Positions 8,786-17,347 of a DNA stretch of 64,000 nt are shown piece after piece. The first letter of the stretch is position 1; every line of letters starts with the position of its first letter. This DNA is from Pseudomonas fluorescens (GTDB taxonomy: Bacteria > Pseudomonadota > Gammaproteobacteria > Pseudomonadales > Pseudomonadaceae), in contig NZ_CABVHU010000012.1 in the NCBI RefSeq assembly GCF_902497855.1, forward strand, positions 209,404-273,403, read 5' to 3'. Position numbers and translations under genes: made by a program. The notes beneath the pieces are model-generated. The model had not been told where the DNA came from. It searched no databases and saw nothing but the letters and a program-made list of their open reading frames with translations.

Positions 8786-10683
8786 CTTTCCATCGTCGCT
8801 GGGACATCAATACCCGCACGCAAATCATCAGCCTCGGCCCTGCCCTGCTGCTGACGTTGCTGTTGATCAGCTTTTTCACCTTCGTGCGAATCCAGGACTT
8901 GCGCCAGGAACTCAACCACACCGGCCAGTTGATTGCCAACCAACTGGCGCCGGCCACCGAATACGGGGTGATTTCGGGCAACAACGAAGTGCTCGACAGT
9001 TTGCTCAAGGCCACGCTGGCCACGCCCAATGTGCGTTTCCTGGAAGTCCAGGACAGCGCCAACCGGATTCTGGTGTACGTGGAACAACCGTCGGAAACCC
9101 ACACCCGTTCGCATCAGGTCGAAGTCTTCCAGGCCCCGGTGCGACTGCAACGCATTGCGTTGCACAGCGATTTTTTCCAGGGCAGCAAAGCCCCCGGCGT
9201 CACGTCCACCGAGGATTATCTGGGCCGGGTCATTGTCGGCCTGTCCAACGACGCCTTCAGCCAGCGCCAGCAGGAAATCCTGTTCAAGGCCGGGATTCTG
9301 GCATTGTTCGCCCTGCTGTTTACCTTTCTGATCGCCCGACGCCTGGCGGGCAGCCTGTCGCAGCCGCTGCGCGACATCGGCAATGCGGTCAAGGCGATCC
9401 AGGACGGCGACTACAAAACCCCGCTGCCCATCGTCGACGACACCGAACTCGGGGCGCTGTCGCAACATATCAATAACCTCGCCAGCGGTCTCGAACAAGC
9501 CAGCCGCGAACAGCATCAGGCGATGGCGCAGTTGATCCAGACCCGCGAAGAGGCGGAAAAGGCCAACAACGCCAAAACCGATTTCCTCGCGATGATGAGC
9601 CATGAACTGCGCACACCGATGAATGGCGTACTGGGCATGCTGCAACTGCTGGAAACCACCGAGATGACCGAGGAACAGCTCGAATACGCGGCGCTGGCAT
9701 CGGAGTCCACCGAACACCTGCTCAAGGTCATCAACGACATTCTCGACTTCTCGCGCATCGAGCGCTCGGAATTGGAGCTCGAGCACATTCCGTTCAACCT
9801 CGCGGACCTGATCGGCAGTTGCACCCAGGCGTTCTCGCACAGCGCGGCGCAACGCGGGCTGGATCTGGCCCTGCTGATTCCCGATAACATGCGCGCGTTG
9901 CAGGTGCAGGGCGACCCGACGCGGATCCGGCAGATCCTGGTCAACCTGATCGGCAATGCGCTGAAGTTCACCGAGAAAGGTCGCATTACCCTCGAACCGC
10001 AATGGCAATCGCTGGATCACGAACTGCTCTGGTTCACCTGCACGGTGCGAGACAGCGGGATCGGAATTTCCAGCAAACACCTGGAATCGATGTTCAATGC
10101 CTTCCAGCAGGCCGACAGTTCGATTTCAAGGCGCTACGGCGGCACCGGGCTGGGCCTCCCGATCGCCCGCACCCTGGCCGAGCGCATGGGCGGCACCTTG
10201 CGTGCCCGGAGCGAAGAAGGTCGCGGTTCGGTGTTCACCCTGGAAATCCCGCTGGCGCTTTATAAACAGACGCTGCCGATACTGACGCCACGAACGCCAA
10301 CCGGCACCGGTGATGGCGAGGGGCGCAATGTGCTGCTGGTCGAGGACAATCCGGTCAACCAGACCGTTATCGAGGCAATGTTGCGCAGCCTGGGCTTTAC
10401 TGTCAGCGTCGCGACCGATGGCGCACAAGCGGTGCGCAGTGCCGAGAGCCTGATATTCGAAGCGATCCTAATGGATTGTCGATTGCCGATCATCGATGGC
10501 TATGAGGCGACCCGACAGATTCGCCAATTGCCCGGCTGCGCGGGCTTGCCGATCATCGCCCTGACCGCCAATGCCTTGCAGGGCGACCGGGAAGCCTGTT
10601 TATCGGCGGGAATGAACGATTACCTGGCCAAGCCCTTCAAACGTACCGATCTGCAGCAGATTCTGCAGCGATGGGTGCAGTAG
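8782..10683 (+). CDS. Hybrid sensor histidine kinase/response regulator (PA1611-type)
   Basis: This 633-residue inner-membrane kinase has a first membrane helix at about 17-37, a periplasmic domain to about 168, a second helix near 169-187 and HAMP at about 188-242. The HisKA domain has H274 in MMSHELRTP, and the HATPase domain has N392, DSGIGIS from 424 and GTGLGL from 454. A receiver domain (517-630) has phospho-acceptor D565. No HPt domain is present, so phosphate must pass to a separate HPt protein. The gene directly upstream of fabA in P. aeruginosa, PA1611, is a hybrid kinase reported to work with HptB and to contact RetS. Synteny and architecture suggest this is its counterpart. The start overlaps the binding-protein stop. 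Confidence 0.9.
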   Translation: MTFHRRWDINTRTQIISLGPALLLTLLLISFFTFVRIQDLRQELNHTGQLIANQLAPATEYGVISGNNEVLDSLLKATLATPNVRFLEVQDSANRILVYVEQPSETHTRSHQVEVFQAPVRLQRIALHSDFFQGSKAPGVTSTEDYLGRVIVGLSNDAFSQRQQEILFKAGILALFALLFTFLIARRLAGSLSQPLRDIGNAVKAIQDGDYKTPLPIVDDTELGALSQHINNLASGLEQASREQHQAMAQLIQTREEAEKANNAKTDFLAMMSHELRTPMNGVLGMLQLLETTEMTEEQLEYAALASESTEHLLKVINDILDFSRIERSELELEHIPFNLADLIGSCTQAFSHSAAQRGLDLALLIPDNMRALQVQGDPTRIRQILVNLIGNALKFTEKGRITLEPQWQSLDHELLWFTCTVRDSGIGISSKHLESMFNAFQQADSSISRRYGGTGLGLPIARTLAERMGGTLRARSEEGRGSVFTLEIPLALYKQTLPILTPRTPTGTGDGEGRNVLLVEDNPVNQTVIEAMLRSLGFTVSVATDGAQAVRSAESLIFEAILMDCRLPIIDGYEATRQIRQLPGCAGLPIIALTANALQGDREACLSAGMNDYLAKPFKRTDLQQILQRWVQ

Positions 10684-10930
10684 TGCTGGCCTTTCGGCTA
10701 TCTGCGACTGGCGTGAAAGGCGAAAGTGCGGCAGTCTTAGGCACCCGAACAGGCCCGAAAAGGGGCTTGAATAATAATTTCAGTGCACAAGTGTACATTC
10801 GTGTCCTTGGTGCTGTGACTTTCACCACAACGCAATAGTCTATGAGTAGGCTGCTGGCTCGAGGCATGAATGCTTCGACCGGCCGGGAAGATTTGCCCCA
10901 CCTGCCGCACGGGACTATTGAGGAGCTCGC
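10684..10930 (+). promoter_or_regulatory. fabAB promoter region with candidate dyad operator
   Basis: The 247-bp gap before fabA holds a near-palindrome TGCACAAGTGTACA at 10784-10797 (form TGNNCANNTGNNCA). It resembles the type of site bound by TetR-family regulators of unsaturated fatty acid synthesis (FabR, DesT), though it is not an exact match to either consensus as I remember it. The fabA ribosome site GAGGAG lies at 10920-10925. I cannot place the -35/-10 elements confidently. Confidence 0.4.
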
Positions 10931-11446
10931 ATGACCAAACAAAACGCCTTTACCCGGGAAGACCTGCTGCGCTGCAGTCGCGGTGAGCTGTTCGGCCCAG
11001 GTAACGCGCAACTGCCCGCCCCGAACATGCTGATGGTCGATCGCATCACCCTGATCAGCGAAGAAGGCGGCAAGTACGGCAAAGGTGAATTGGTCGCCGA
11101 GCTGGATATCACTCCGGATCTGTGGTTTTTCGCCTGTCACTTCGAAGGCGACCCTGTGATGCCAGGCTGCCTGGGCCTCGACGCCATGTGGCAATTGGTC
11201 GGTTTCTTCCTTGGCTGGCAAGGTCTGCCGGGCCGCGGCCGCGCCCTGGGTTCGGGCGAAGTGAAGTTCTTTGGTCAGGTTCTGCCGACTGCGAAGAAAG
11301 TAACCTATAACATTCATATCAAGCGCGTCCTCAAAGGCAAGCTGAACCTGGCCATCGCCGATGGTTCGGTGACTGTCGACGGTCGCGAGATCTATACCGC
11401 CGAAGGCCTTCGGGTCGGCGTTTTCACCTCCACTGACAACTTCTAA
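10931..11446 (+). CDS. fabA: 3-hydroxydecanoyl-ACP dehydratase/isomerase
   Basis: FabA dehydrates 3-hydroxydecanoyl-ACP and isomerises trans-2- to cis-3-decenoyl-ACP, the branch point of anaerobic unsaturated fatty acid synthesis. The 171-residue protein has the catalytic residues where expected: H70 in FFACHFEGDPVMPG and D84 in GCLGLDAMWQ, the same numbering as in E. coli. The ATG follows GAGGAG at a good distance. fabB starts 12 bp after its stop, so the two form the usual fabAB operon. It acts as a cytosolic dimer. Confidence 0.97.
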   Translation: MTKQNAFTREDLLRCSRGELFGPGNAQLPAPNMLMVDRITLISEEGGKYGKGELVAELDITPDLWFFACHFEGDPVMPGCLGLDAMWQLVGFFLGWQGLPGRGRALGSGEVKFFGQVLPTAKKVTYNIHIKRVLKGKLNLAIADGSVTVDGREIYTAEGLRVGVFTSTDNF

Positions 11447-11457
11447 GGGTTATCCGC

Positions 11458-12678
11458 ATGCGCCGCGTCGTTATCACTGGTCTGGGCATCGTTTCGTGCC
11501 TGGGCAATGACAAAGAGACCGTCTCCGCTAACCTGCGTGCAAGCCGCCCTGGCATCCGGTTCAACCCGGAATATGCCGAAATGGGTCTGCGTAGCCAGGT
11601 TTCCGGCTCCATTGACCTTCCCCTCGAAGAGCTGATTGATCGCAAGATCTTTCGCTTCGTCGGCCACGCGGCGGCATACGCCTACCTGGCCATGAAAGAC
11701 GCCATCGCCGACTCCGGCCTGACCGATGAGCAAGTCTCCAACCCGCGTACCGGCCTGATCGCCGGCTCCGGTGGCGCCTCCACGCTGAACCAGATGGAAG
11801 CGCTGGACATCCTGCGCGAGAAAGGCGTCAAGCGCGTCGGCCCATACCGTGTAACGCGGACCATGAGCAGCACCGTTTCCGCCTGCCTGGCCACGCCGTT
11901 CAAGATCAAGGGCCTGAACTACTCCATCGCTTCTGCCTGCGCCACCAGTGCTCACTGCATCGGTACCGCCATGGAACAGATCCAGATGGGCAAGCAGGAC
12001 ATCGTGTTCGCCGGCGGCGGTGAAGAGGAACACTGGAGCCAATCGTTCCTGTTCGACGCCATGGGCGCCCTGTCCAGCCAGTACAACGAAACCCCGGAAA
12101 AAGCTTCCCGTGCCTACGACAACAAGCGTGACGGTTTCGTCATCGCCGGCGGTGGCGGCATGGTCGTGGTCGAAGAGCTGGAACACGCTCTGGCCCGCGG
12201 CGCGAAGATCTACGCTGAAATCGTTGGCTACGGCGCGACCTCCGACGGCTACGACATGGTCGCCCCAAGCGGCGAAGGCGCCATCCGCTGCATGCAGATG
12301 GCCATGTCCACCGTTGACGCGCCAATCGATTACCTGAACACCCACGGCACCTCGACTCCGGTCGGCGACGTCATGGAAATGAAAGGTGTACGTGAAGTGT
12401 TCGGCGACAAGGCACCGGCCATCAGCTCCACCAAGAGCCTGTCGGGTCACTCCCTGGGCGCCGCCGGCGTTCACGAAGCGATCTACTGCATGCTGATGAT
12501 GGAAGGCAACTTCATGGCCGGTTCGGCCAACATCGACGAACTGGACCCGGAAGTGGCTGACATGCCGATCCTGACCAAGACTCGTGAAGACGCCACCATC
12601 AACACCGTGATGAGCAACAGCTTCGGTTTCGGTGGCACCAATGCCACACTGGTACTGAAGCGCTGGTCGGGTAAGTAA
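11458..12678 (+). CDS. fabB: Beta-ketoacyl-ACP synthase I
   Basis: FabB elongates acyl-ACPs, including cis-3-decenoyl-ACP from FabA, by condensation with malonyl-ACP. The 406-residue protein carries the KAS catalytic triad: C161 in ASACATSAHC, H296 in NTHGTSTPVGD and H331 in SGHSLGAAGVHE. An AAGGG ribosome site precedes the ATG. A strong intrinsic terminator follows 25 bp after the stop, so fabAB ends here. Together the two genes set the ratio of unsaturated to saturated lipids. Confidence 0.97.
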   Translation: MRRVVITGLGIVSCLGNDKETVSANLRASRPGIRFNPEYAEMGLRSQVSGSIDLPLEELIDRKIFRFVGHAAAYAYLAMKDAIADSGLTDEQVSNPRTGLIAGSGGASTLNQMEALDILREKGVKRVGPYRVTRTMSSTVSACLATPFKIKGLNYSIASACATSAHCIGTAMEQIQMGKQDIVFAGGGEEEHWSQSFLFDAMGALSSQYNETPEKASRAYDNKRDGFVIAGGGGMVVVEELEHALARGAKIYAEIVGYGATSDGYDMVAPSGEGAIRCMQMAMSTVDAPIDYLNTHGTSTPVGDVMEMKGVREVFGDKAPAISSTKSLSGHSLGAAGVHEAIYCMLMMEGNFMAGSANIDELDPEVADMPILTKTREDATINTVMSNSFGFGGTNATLVLKRWSGK

Positions 12679-12702
12679 TACTCCCGCCGCTCTGCTGCAC
12701 AC

Positions 12703-12735
12703 AAAAACGCCCCGACTGGTTCGGGGCGTTTTTTT
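12703..12735 (+). terminator. Intrinsic terminator of fabAB
   Basis: The inverted repeat CGCCCCGA / TCGGGGCG with a 5-base loop is flanked by five A upstream and a run of T downstream, a textbook rho-independent terminator 25 bp after the fabB stop. Confidence 0.93.
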
Positions 12736-12766
12736 GTGCCTGAATAATGGAGAACACCACTGACCT

Positions 12767-12855
12767 TGTGGGAGCGAGCCTGCTCGCGATGACGGCATCA
12801 CATTCAACATTTCTGTATGAGTAAAACCGCTATCGCGAGCAGGCTCACTCCCACA
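12767..12855. repeat. REP pair (REPIN-like)
   Basis: The left arm TGTGGGAGCGAGCCTGCTCG at 12767 and a reverse-complement arm ending at 12855 (one mismatch, CACTCCC for CGCTCCC) flank about 41 unique bases. It lies in the 401-bp gap between fabB and the 62-codon gene; the rest of that gap holds the terminator and the candidate operator near 13001-13021. Confidence 0.9.
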
Positions 12856-13000
12856 GGTTTTGTGTGAAGCCAGACATTTTCTTCAATGCAAACATGAAGC
12901 TTTTGTCATGAAACTTAACGCCCTGCGACCGAATGCCGCGTGTTTGGCGGGCTGCAGGACTTTTACCGATTCTGCAAAAATGAGTTGCCAAACTCTGTCG

Positions 13001-13021
13001 TTTACTTAGCAAGCTACCAAA
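13001..13021. promoter_or_regulatory. Candidate dyad operator upstream of 62-codon gene
   Basis: The stretch centred on TTAGCAAGCTA has TAGC/GCTA dyad symmetry with flanking TTT...AAA, the general shape of MarR/SlyA-type operators. It lies about 60 bp before the small gene at 13080, close to where its promoter should be. The assignment to a regulator family is only a guess. Confidence 0.3.
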
Positions 13022-13079
13022 ATATATAACAAAGGCCTGCACACGCCTTGCTGCAGATAACAGAGATTGGAGCTAGCAG

Positions 13080-13268
13080 ATGACTGTAAAAGTAACTGAA
13101 CGCGACGATTCACATAAATCCCATGAAGGTGTAGCCGCCGGCATCCGGATCTGGGATGTACATCAACAAGACATGCTGGTGGGGATGTTTCATTCCGAAT
13201 TCGACGCCCACAATTACAAGGCCGAACTGGAAAAACAGGAGCAGCAACGCGAAGCGCGTTCCGCATAA
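13080..13268 (+). CDS. Small conserved hypothetical protein (62 aa)
   Basis: This frame begins MTVKVTERDDSHKSHEGVAA and is preceded by GGAG about seven bases upstream. The central part (IRIWDVHQQDMLVGMFHSEF, then DAHNYKAELEKQEQQ) suggests a beta hairpin followed by a charged helix. It has no signal peptide and no membrane segment, so it is probably cytosolic. The family is not one I can name. The upstream dyad and AT-rich stretch suggest its own promoter, and a REP pair follows the stop, so it is likely monocistronic. Confidence 0.65.
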   Translation: MTVKVTERDDSHKSHEGVAAGIRIWDVHQQDMLVGMFHSEFDAHNYKAELEKQEQQREARSA

Positions 13269-13273
13269 GCAAT

Positions 13274-13373
13274 TGTAGGAGCGAGCTTGCTCGCGAAGGA
13301 CTCAAGAGCGCCGCGTTTAATCAGTAAACACGCGTTATCGTTAACGTCCATCGCGAGCAAGCTTGCTCCTACA
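13274..13373. repeat. REP pair (REPIN-like)
   Basis: The arm TGTAGGAGCGAGCTTGCTCG at 13274-13293 (continuing CGA) and its perfect reverse complement ending at 13373 flank 54 bases. It sits between the convergent 62-codon gene and the DUF2058 gene. Confidence 0.9.
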
Positions 13374-13425
13374 GAATGGCATTACCGCCATGAGCGGGGT
13401 TTACCATTGTTGCAGCCTTGACGAC

Positions 13426-13968
13426 TTACCACATCAGATCGTCAGGGATCTGGAAGGCCGCGTACGGATCGTCCTCGGCGGCCGCTTCTGCGGTCTGCAC
13501 ATTCAACTGCACGATACGTTGCGGATCGCGCTCCTGAATCTTCAGGGCCGCCTCACGGGGGATCACTTCGTAGCCGCCGGCGTGGTGCACGATCGCCAGC
13601 GAACCGTTGCTGAGCTTGTTGCGCATCAGCGCATTGACGGAGAGACGCTTGACCTTCTTGTCGTCAACGAAGTTGTAGTAATCCTCGGTGGTCAGCTTCG
13701 GCAGGCGCGAGACTTCGATCAATTGCTTGACCTGGGCGGCGCGGGCTTTCGCTTCGGCCTTTTCCTGTTGCTGACGGTTCAGCTCCTGGTCGCGCTTGAC
13801 CTTCTCGGCCATGGCTTCCTGAGCCGCCCGCTGCTGCGAGTCATCCAGTTCGATCTGGCCTTTGTGGGCCAGACGTTGCTGCTTCTGTTTCTCTTTGCCG
13901 ACCTGCTTGGCCTGCTTCTGGTTGACCAGCCCTGCTTTAAGCAACTGGTCGCGAAGGGAAATGCTCAT
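13426..13968 (-). CDS. DUF2058 domain-containing protein (YaiL-like)
   Basis: This 180-residue cytosolic protein begins MSISLRDQLLKAGLVNQKQAKQ. A long, highly charged, Gln/Lys/Ala-rich helical region spans residues 15-85 (probable coiled coil). A globular C-terminal part follows, containing TTEDYYNFVDDKKVKRLSVN and ending in DDPYAAFQIPDDLMW. This matches the DUF2058/YaiL family, sometimes described as nucleoprotein or polyadenylation related, with no settled function. It is 28 bp downstream of mazG on the same strand. The PA0937 position seems equivalent from memory. Confidence 0.85.
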   Translation of the reverse strand: MSISLRDQLLKAGLVNQKQAKQVGKEKQKQQRLAHKGQIELDDSQQRAAQEAMAEKVKRDQELNRQQQEKAEAKARAAQVKQLIEVSRLPKLTTEDYYNFVDDKKVKRLSVNALMRNKLSNGSLAIVHHAGGYEVIPREAALKIQERDPQRIVQLNVQTAEAAAEDDPYAAFQIPDDLMW

Positions 13969-13996
13969 GGTGCTTATTTCTCACTTAGGCAACTGC

Positions 13997-14830
13997 TCAA
14001 CCGCAGCTGGGCATATTCTTTTCCTGACGTTTGGCTTCGCCCCACAAGGCGTCCAACTCTTCGAGGGTGCAATCTTCCATGGGACGGTGGGTGTCGCGCA
14101 ATGCCTGTTCGATAAATCGGAAGCGTCTTTCGAACTTGCTGTTGGCACCGCGCAAGGCAGTTTCCGGGTCGACCTTGAGATGGCGCGCCAGATTGACCAC
14201 GGAAAACAGCAGATCGCCGACCTCATCGGCAATCGCCGCCGAGTCATTGTCGGCCATGGCTTCGAGCACTTCATCAAGCTCTTCGCGGACCTTGTCCAGC
14301 ACCGGCAAGGCGTCGGGCCAGTCGAAACCGACCTGCCCTGCGCGCTTTTGCAACTTCGCCGAACGAGACAACGCCGGCAATGCTGCGGGCACGTCGTCGA
14401 GCAAGGACAGCTGTTCGGGCGCCGAGGATTTCTCCGCCCGTTCTTCGGCCTTGATCTCTTCCCAGCGCTGCTTGACCTGTTCTTCACTCAGGCGCGGAAC
14501 ATCCAGCGGCGCGTACAGATCGCCGGTGGGGAATACGTGAGGATGGCGGCGGATCAACTTGCGGGTGATGCTGTCGACCACACCCGCGAATTCGAAGCGC
14601 CCTTCTTCCCGGGCCAGTTGGCTGTAATAAACCACCTGGAACAGCAGATCCCCCAACTCACCCTGCAAGTGATCGAAATCACCGCGCTCGATGGCATCGG
14701 CGACTTCGTAGGCCTCTTCAAGGGTGTGCGGGACGATGGTGGCGTAGGTTTGCCTGATGTCCCACGGGCAGCCGAACTGCGGGTCGCGCAGGCGGTTCAT
14801 CAGGTGCAGCAAGTCTTCAAGTGTGTACAT
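13997..14830 (-). CDS. mazG: Nucleoside triphosphate pyrophosphohydrolase
   Basis: MazG hydrolyses (d)NTPs to monophosphates and pyrophosphate and moderates stress signalling. The 277-residue protein has two MazG domains. In the first, LEEAYEVADAIERGD and GELGDLLFQVVYYS carry the EExxE...ExxD metal site near residues 38-65. In the second, REELDEVLEAMAD and DEVGDLLFSVVNLARHLK repeat it near residues 190-220. The ATG at 14830 is preferred to a TTG one codon earlier. It lies next to relA, as in many gamma-proteobacteria, where MazG is proposed to limit the effect of (p)ppGpp. Confidence 0.94.
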   Translation of the reverse strand: MYTLEDLLHLMNRLRDPQFGCPWDIRQTYATIVPHTLEEAYEVADAIERGDFDHLQGELGDLLFQVVYYSQLAREEGRFEFAGVVDSITRKLIRRHPHVFPTGDLYAPLDVPRLSEEQVKQRWEEIKAEERAEKSSAPEQLSLLDDVPAALPALSRSAKLQKRAGQVGFDWPDALPVLDKVREELDEVLEAMADNDSAAIADEVGDLLFSVVNLARHLKVDPETALRGANSKFERRFRFIEQALRDTHRPMEDCTLEELDALWGEAKRQEKNMPSCG

Positions 14831-14879
14831 CAATCAATCTCTACATCTGCAACGCGCTATGTCAGGCAAACCGTAGCCC

Positions 14880-14970
14880 TGTAGGAGCGAGGCTTGCCCG
14901 CGAAGAACGTTGACGCAGTCTTTCTGAAAGACCGCGTTATCGTTCTTCGCGGGCAAGCCTCGCTCCTACA
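14880..14970. repeat. REP pair with 30-base perfect arms
   Basis: The arm 14880-14909 (TGTAGGAGCGAGGCTTGCCC continuing CGCGAAGAACG) is the exact reverse complement of 14941-14970, with 31 bases between. It lies 11 bp from the relA stop and could also act on the relA mRNA 3' end. Confidence 0.92.
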
Positions 14971-14980
14971 GGGGTCGCCA

Positions 14981-17224
14981 TCACGGCGTACGGTTACGCC
15001 GGGTTTCGATGATGTTCGGCAACTGGGAAATCCGTCCCAGCAACCGCCCCAGTGCATCCAGCCCCGGAATCTCGATGGTCAGGGACATCAACGCGGTGTT
15101 GTCCTCCTTGTTCGAGCGGGTGTTGACCGCCAGCACGTTGATTCGCTCGTTGAGCAGCACTTGCGAAACGTCACGCAGCAAGCCGGACCGGTCGTAGGCC
15201 CGGATGATGATGTCCACCGGGTAGGTGAGCACCGGCACCGGGCCCCAGCTGACCTGGATGATCCGCTCAGGCTCGCGCCCGCCCAATTGCAAGACCGAGG
15301 CGCAGTCCTGACGGTGAATGCTCACGCCGCGGCCCACGGTGATGTAACCGACGATCGCATCCCCCGGCAGCGGCTGGCAGCAGCCGGCCATCTGCGTCAT
15401 CAGGTTGCCGACGCCCTGGATCTGGATATCGCCGCGCTTGCCCGGTTTGTAGCCGGTGGCCTTGCGCGGGATGAGTTCGAGCTGCTCGTTGCCGCGTTCC
15501 GGCTCCACCAGCTGCTGGGCCAGGTTGACCAGTTGCGCCAGGCGCAAATCGCCGGCACCCAATGCGGCGTACATGTCCTCGGCCGTCTTCATGTTGGCCT
15601 TGTCGGCCAGCTTGTCGAAGTCCACCGCGGGCAGACCCAGACGACTGAGTTCACGCTCGAGCAAGGTTTTACCCGCTGCGACGTTCTGATCCCGCGCCTG
15701 CAGTTTGAACCAGTGAACGATCTTCGCCCGTGCCCGCGAAGTGGTGATGTACCCCAGGTTCGGGTTCAGCCAGTCGCGACTCGGCGTCCCGTGCTTGCTG
15801 GTGATGATCTCGACCTGTTCACCGGTTTGCAGGCTGTAGTTGAGCGGGACGATCCGTCCGTTGATCTTCGCGCCACGGCAGTTGTGACCGATCTCGGTGT
15901 GCACCCGGTAGGCGAAGTCCAGTGGCGTCGCGCCCTTCGGCAAATCGATGGCGTGACCGTCCGGGGTGAAGATGTAGACCCGGTCCGGTTCGATATCGAC
16001 CCGTAGCTGGTCAGCCAGACCACCAATGTCGCCCAGCTCTTCATGCCATTCCAGGACCTGGCGCAGCCAGGAGATTTTCTCTTCGTAGTGGTTGGAGCCG
16101 GATTTGACGTCGGTGCCCTTGTAGCGCCAGTGCGCGCAAACGCCCAGCTCCGCCTCTTCGTGCATCGCGTGGGTGCGGATCTGCACCTCCAGCACCTTGC
16201 CCTCGGGCCCGATCACTGCGGTGTGCAGCGAGCGGTAGCCGTTCTCCTTGGGGTTGGCGATGTAGTCGTCGAATTCCTTCGGGATGTGCCGCCACAACGT
16301 GTGGACGATGCCGAGCGCGGTGTAGCAGTCGCGCATTTCCGGCACCAGGACACGAACGGCGCGCACGTCGTAGATCTGGCTGAACTCCAGACCCTTGCGC
16401 TGCATTTTGCGCCAGATCGAATAGATGTGTTTGGCCCGGCCGCTGATATCGGCATCGACCCCGGTGGCCTGCAATTCGACTTTCAGCTGGTTCATCACAT
16501 CGGCGATGAACCGCTCGCGATCCAGGCGCCGCTCATGAAGCAGCTTGGCAATCTGCTTGTACTGGTCGGGCTCGAGGTAACGGAAGGACAAGTCCTCCAG
16601 CTCCCACTTGATATGACCGATACCAAGACGGTGAGCCAGGGGCGCATAGATGTCGAAGACTTCGCGGGCCACGCGGTTGCGCTTTTCGTCGTCGGCGGTT
16701 TTCACCGCACGGATCGCGCAGGTGCGTTCGGCCAGCTTGATCAGCGCGACGCGTACGTCGTCGACCATGGCCACCAGCATCTTGCGCAGGTTTTCCACTT
16801 GGCCCTGGGTGCCCAGCACCAGGGATTGACGGGGGCTGAGGCTGGCGCTGATCGCCGCCATGCGCAACACACCGTCGATGAGTTTGGCGACCACCGGACC
16901 GAAGCGCTGGCTCACCGCCGGCAGTTCGATCTGGCCCTCGCGCACGCCGCGGTACAAGACCGCGGCAACCAACGAATCCTGATCGAGTTTGAGGTCGGCG
17001 AGAATCTCGGCGATCTCAAGGCCGGTGCGGAAACTCGAGGTCCCTTCGGACCACAGATTTTTCGCCGCATTGGCTTGTTGTTCAGAGGTGCGAGCGAACT
17101 CGCACGCTTCCTTCAAGGCTTCGCGATCCAGTGCCAGATCGACACTGACCGCGTGATCGAGCCAAGCCTCGAGATTGATACTGCCGTCGGTGTTGATCGG
17201 CTGGTGTGCTCTCACCTGTACCAT
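14981..17224 (-). CDS. relA: GTP pyrophosphokinase (ppGpp synthetase I)
   Basis: RelA makes (p)ppGpp on stalled ribosomes. The 747-residue protein has a degenerate hydrolase domain: at residues 91-96 it reads YRGVRE where bifunctional SpoT enzymes carry the HD pair, so it should be synthetase only. The synthetase domain contains ENGYRSLHTAVIGPEGK and VLEVQIRTHAMHEEAE. The TGS domain follows (DRVYIFTPDGHAIDLPKGAT), then a zinc-finger-like region with CCQPLPGD and a C-terminal ACT domain. The start MVQVRAHQPINTDG matches the family. rlmD and cysM lie upstream on the same strand. Confidence 0.97.
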   Translation of the reverse strand: MVQVRAHQPINTDGSINLEAWLDHAVSVDLALDREALKEACEFARTSEQQANAAKNLWSEGTSSFRTGLEIAEILADLKLDQDSLVAAVLYRGVREGQIELPAVSQRFGPVVAKLIDGVLRMAAISASLSPRQSLVLGTQGQVENLRKMLVAMVDDVRVALIKLAERTCAIRAVKTADDEKRNRVAREVFDIYAPLAHRLGIGHIKWELEDLSFRYLEPDQYKQIAKLLHERRLDRERFIADVMNQLKVELQATGVDADISGRAKHIYSIWRKMQRKGLEFSQIYDVRAVRVLVPEMRDCYTALGIVHTLWRHIPKEFDDYIANPKENGYRSLHTAVIGPEGKVLEVQIRTHAMHEEAELGVCAHWRYKGTDVKSGSNHYEEKISWLRQVLEWHEELGDIGGLADQLRVDIEPDRVYIFTPDGHAIDLPKGATPLDFAYRVHTEIGHNCRGAKINGRIVPLNYSLQTGEQVEIITSKHGTPSRDWLNPNLGYITTSRARAKIVHWFKLQARDQNVAAGKTLLERELSRLGLPAVDFDKLADKANMKTAEDMYAALGAGDLRLAQLVNLAQQLVEPERGNEQLELIPRKATGYKPGKRGDIQIQGVGNLMTQMAGCCQPLPGDAIVGYITVGRGVSIHRQDCASVLQLGGREPERIIQVSWGPVPVLTYPVDIIIRAYDRSGLLRDVSQVLLNERINVLAVNTRSNKEDNTALMSLTIEIPGLDALGRLLGRISQLPNIIETRRNRTP

Positions 17225-17347
17225 CTTGCTTACCTTCCCTACGACGCAGATTCAATGCGTCAAAATCGCTGACCTTCGCTGCCCATGAGCCCACGTCGGG
17301 CTGGTGCGCGGCTGCACGGGCGGGCCAGTCGGACCAGACGAGCCTTC

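Noticed and set aside
11443..12810. 455-codon frame opposite fabB
   Set aside because: It runs through the fabB terminator and a REP arm and matches no family; fabB is certain.
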